From Microcoleus sp. FACHB-1515 (GTDB lineage Bacteria > Cyanobacteriota > Cyanobacteriia > Elainellales > Elainellaceae), in assembly GCF_014696105.1 (NCBI RefSeq), contig NZ_JACJPO010000020.1, positions 248,001 to 312,000 on the forward strand: DNA of 64,000 nucleotides, read 5' to 3'. This document shows positions 61,805 to 64,000 of the stretch, piece by piece (the stretch's first letter is position 1; each line of letters opens with the position of its first letter). The translations under genes were made by a program, and so were the position numbers. The notes under the pieces are model-generated. The model had not been told where the DNA came from. It searched no databases and saw nothing but the letters and a program-made list of their open reading frames with translations.

Positions 61805-63331
61805 ATGTCTTATTTTCTTGGAGCTGATATTGGCACAACCAGCACAAAGGCGATCGTTTTCTCGGAAACAGGTGAAACCAAAGGCATTTGCACCGAGGAA
61901 TACCCGCTGGTTGTGCCGCAACCGGGATGGGCAGAGCAAGACCCCGAAATGATTTTGCAAGCCGTTGTGAAAGCGATTCGGACGGCGATCGCGCAATCCG
62001 CCATCGCCCCTGCTGAAATTGCCGCAGTCGGGCTGAGTGCCGCGACGCACAGCTTGATTGCGATCGATCGATCGGGCAACTGTTTAACGCGAAATATCAT
62101 TTGGGCGGATAATCGCGGATTGGCTCAGGCCGAAGCATTCAAGCAAAATCCAGCTAGCCATGCGCTCTACCGCCGGACGGGAGCGCCAATTCATCCGGTT
62201 TCACCCGTCACAAAGCTGATGTGGATGCGCGAGAAAGATCCGGAAATTTTTCAAAAAGCGGCTCGATTTATTTCGCTGAAAGAGTATTTGCTCTATCGAT
62301 TTTTCGGCGTGTTTGCTGTTGATTATTCGATCGCTTCAGCAGGCGGATTTCTCAACCTCAATTCCTTGCAGTGGGACGCAGAAGCTCTAGAAATTGCTGG
62401 AATTCAAGCCCGCCAGCTTAGCGAACTTGTGCCAACGACACACATCTTGCGCGACCTCAAGCCCGAATACGCGCAAGCGATGCACCTGAATCCGGCGACG
62501 CCGTTTGTGGTGGGAGCTTGTGACGGCGTGCTGGCAAATTTGGGCGTGGGGGCGATCGAACTGGGTCAGGTTGCCGTGACGATCGGAACGAGCAGCGCGG
62601 TTCGCACGGTTGTTTCGCAGCCGCGCACCGACGAGCAAGCGCGCACCTTTTGCTATGCCCTGACGGAAAACCATTGGATAATCGGTGGCCCGTCGAACAA
62701 TGGCGGCATCCTGCTACGCTGGCTGCGCGACAACTTCTGCTTGCTTGAAGTTCAGCAGGCACAGCAGCAAGGCGTCGATCCGTATCAGGTGATGATCGAA
62801 GCTGCCGCTAAAATTGCTCCGGGTGCAGAAGGGTTAATCTGTTTGCCGTATCTGTCGGGTGAACGTGCGCCGCACTGGAACGCGCGGGCGCGAGGCGTTT
62901 TCTTTGGACTGGGGCTGCATCACAATCGATCGCACCTGATTCGATCGACGCTCGAAGGCATTTTGTTCGCCGTTTACAGCATCAACTCCGCCCTCGAAGA
63001 CCTCAGCGGCGCAACGCAAGCCTTTCGCGCTTCTGGCGGTTTTGCCCGCTCTCCAATTTGGCTGCAACTGCTGGCTGATTTGTGCGGTTGCGAGGTGCAA
63101 GTTCCCGCCGTCACGGAAGGAAGCGGATTCGGCGCGGCAGTGTTGGCGATGTATGCGGTGGGCGCGATCGATCGCCTCGAAGCGGTTCAGCAGTTCGTGC
63201 AGATTCAAGATTCGTATCAGCCCGATCGATCGAAAACCGAAGCCTATCAGCGAATTTATCCACTGTTCGATCGACTTTACCGCGACAATCTTGACGCTTT
63301 CACTCAGCTTGCTCGCCTCAACCCAGCCTGA
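61805..63331 (+). CDS. FGGY-family carbohydrate kinase, gluconokinase-like
   Basis: A 508-residue kinase with FGGY motifs: LGADIGTTSTKAIVF, GWAEQDPEMIL, ADNRGLAQAE, GACDGVLANLGVGAI, VTIGTSSAVR, PYLSGERAPHWNARARGVFFGL, and RASGGFARSPIWLQLLADLCG with GFGAAVLA. Similar sequences are annotated as gluconokinase (GntK of the FGGY type), making 6-phosphogluconate; xylulokinase or glycerol kinase are less likely because the substrate segments differ from the glpK seen in this window. Start ATG 61805. It is a single gene, convergent with the metallophosphoesterase. Confidence 0.88.
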   Translation: MSYFLGADIGTTSTKAIVFSETGETKGICTEEYPLVVPQPGWAEQDPEMILQAVVKAIRTAIAQSAIAPAEIAAVGLSAATHSLIAIDRSGNCLTRNIIWADNRGLAQAEAFKQNPASHALYRRTGAPIHPVSPVTKLMWMREKDPEIFQKAARFISLKEYLLYRFFGVFAVDYSIASAGGFLNLNSLQWDAEALEIAGIQARQLSELVPTTHILRDLKPEYAQAMHLNPATPFVVGACDGVLANLGVGAIELGQVAVTIGTSSAVRTVVSQPRTDEQARTFCYALTENHWIIGGPSNNGGILLRWLRDNFCLLEVQQAQQQGVDPYQVMIEAAAKIAPGAEGLICLPYLSGERAPHWNARARGVFFGLGLHHNRSHLIRSTLEGILFAVYSINSALEDLSGATQAFRASGGFARSPIWLQLLADLCGCEVQVPAVTEGSGFGAAVLAMYAVGAIDRLEAVQQFVQIQDSYQPDRSKTEAYQRIYPLFDRLYRDNLDAFTQLARLNPA

Positions 63332-63354
63332 TGATTTTTATCTCGTAATGACTG

Positions 63355-64000
63355 CTAGCTTGAACGACCTGGCAACAGCGTAATCACGGTGACTTCTGGC
63401 GGACAAAACAACCGCCCCGGCAGATACGTTCCCAATCCACGATTGACGTAAAGCTGATTGTTGCCGACTTGGTGCAACCCTTGCGACCATTCCCAGTGCT
63501 GCACGATCGTCCGGCAAGATTTTCGCAGATACGGAATTTGCTGCCGCATCGGTTTGGGAACGCAGCGTGCAATGGTGGGAATCCAAGCGGGCAGCGGCTT
63601 CAAACCGGGAATTACCACCTGCCCGCCGTGCGTGTGGCCGGACAACTGCAAATCAACTCGTTTTTCCGCCAAAACAGCCGCGCTGTCAGGATTGTGAGAT
63701 AGGACGAGGCGCGGTGTAGTGTCGGCAAGCCGATCGAGCGTGTGTGGATCGAACGATCGCGACCGGAAATCTGGCAAACCCACGATCGGCAGATCTGCAC
63801 CAAACGGATAAGCAATTTGATTCCACAAAACCGTGATCCCCGCTGCTTCCAAGGTGCGGGTAATCTTATCTTTTGAGTCGTAGTGGCGTAAGTCGTGATT
63901 TCCCAAAACGGCATACAGGCCACAGCGACTTTTGAGCCGCCGCAGCCGATCGACCAGCGGTTCGATCGGGCTAGGATCGTCCGTGACATAATCTCCGGTC
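63355..64000 (-). CDS. Metallophosphoesterase (partial, cut by right edge)
   Basis: The minus-strand frame is open from the window end, where it begins within the metal-binding GDYV motif, through VLGNHD, to DLQLSGHTHGGQVVIPGLKPL and CRTIVQHWEWSQGLHQVGNN near the C-terminus. GD, GNHD and GHTHGG are the calcineurin-like phosphoesterase signatures that bind two metal ions. The WSQGL and YVNRGLGT segments fit the YkuE/YaeI-like membrane-linked subgroup. The N-terminus lies beyond 64000; the short frame starting with a TTG at 63906 is therefore not the full gene. Substrate unknown. Confidence 0.88.
   Translation of the reverse strand, partial: TGDYVTDDPSPIEPLVDRLRRLKSRCGLYAVLGNHDLRHYDSKDKITRTLEAAGITVLWNQIAYPFGADLPIVGLPDFRSRSFDPHTLDRLADTTPRLVLSHNPDSAAVLAEKRVDLQLSGHTHGGQVVIPGLKPLPAWIPTIARCVPKPMRQQIPYLRKSCRTIVQHWEWSQGLHQVGNNQLYVNRGLGTYLPGRLFCPPEVTVITLLPGRSS

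Overview
The window comes from a cyanobacterial chromosome. The HIP1 octamer GCGATCGC and its core CGATCG recur throughout coding and non-coding DNA. The gene content is also cyanobacterial: chlorophyll synthase (chlG), ycf51, the photosystem II S4-domain protein, btpA, a rimO-crhR pair, an HHL1-like protein, a helical carotenoid protein and DUF3155/DUF2949-type small proteins. The species cannot be fixed from this sequence; a filamentous Leptolyngbya-like lineage is only a guess. Most genes have housekeeping or photosynthetic roles and sit in short operons or as single genes.

Left part (1-14.6 kb): a minus-strand block with, in transcription order, a YegS-type lipid kinase, a 2940-residue RTX protein built from about 31 tandem modules, a rho-independent terminator, then a tight cluster of three: a protein of unknown function, an FAD oxidoreductase resembling UDP-galactopyranose mutase, and a glycosyltransferase fused to an FkbM-like methyltransferase that runs off the left edge. 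The layout suggests a secreted surface protein next to glycan-modification genes. Three 23-bp tandem repeats and a DUF3155 gene with a TTG start follow.

Middle (14.8-39.4 kb): a family-5 solute-binding protein and larB; a scarred spot with a VOC-family fragment, a palindromic repeat and a lone HTH gene; a 59-residue small ORF; a PAS histidine kinase with a receiver-less CheB; an aminotransferase coupled to an iron-type alcohol dehydrogenase; ycf51; sufU; a divergent YdcZ transporter/MarR pair with operator-like repeats; the PSII S4 protein with an EEP-family phosphatase; tRNA-Val(GAC); rlpA, a Crp/Fnr regulator, aroA (CP4-like class II), cysE, chlG, a class A penicillin-binding protein, a Psb35-like small membrane protein, rsmB, a stand-alone carotenoid-binding helical domain and a very acidic small protein.

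Right part (39.8-64 kb): gmd; tmk overlapping holB; DUF2949; ftsH; an HHL1-like gene; a LysR regulator; a VKOR-thioredoxin fusion for disulfide formation; btpA; rimO-crhR; an AT-rich, HIP1-free Mrr-like nuclease that looks transferred; a 58-residue membrane ORF directly upstream of glpK; glmS, whose 3' end overlaps that of glpK; a protein with an internal duplication; a U32 peptidase; comB and cobO with overlapping ends; an FGGY gluconokinase-like protein; and a metallophosphoesterase cut by the right edge.

I did not find a CRISPR array, an rRNA operon, a complete insertion sequence or a prophage. The places most worth a second look are the giant RTX protein with its glycan neighbours, the isolated Mrr-like gene, the two short ORFs (59 and 58 residues), the operator repeats between ydcZ and marR, the receiver-less CheB/kinase pair and the stand-alone carotenoid protein.
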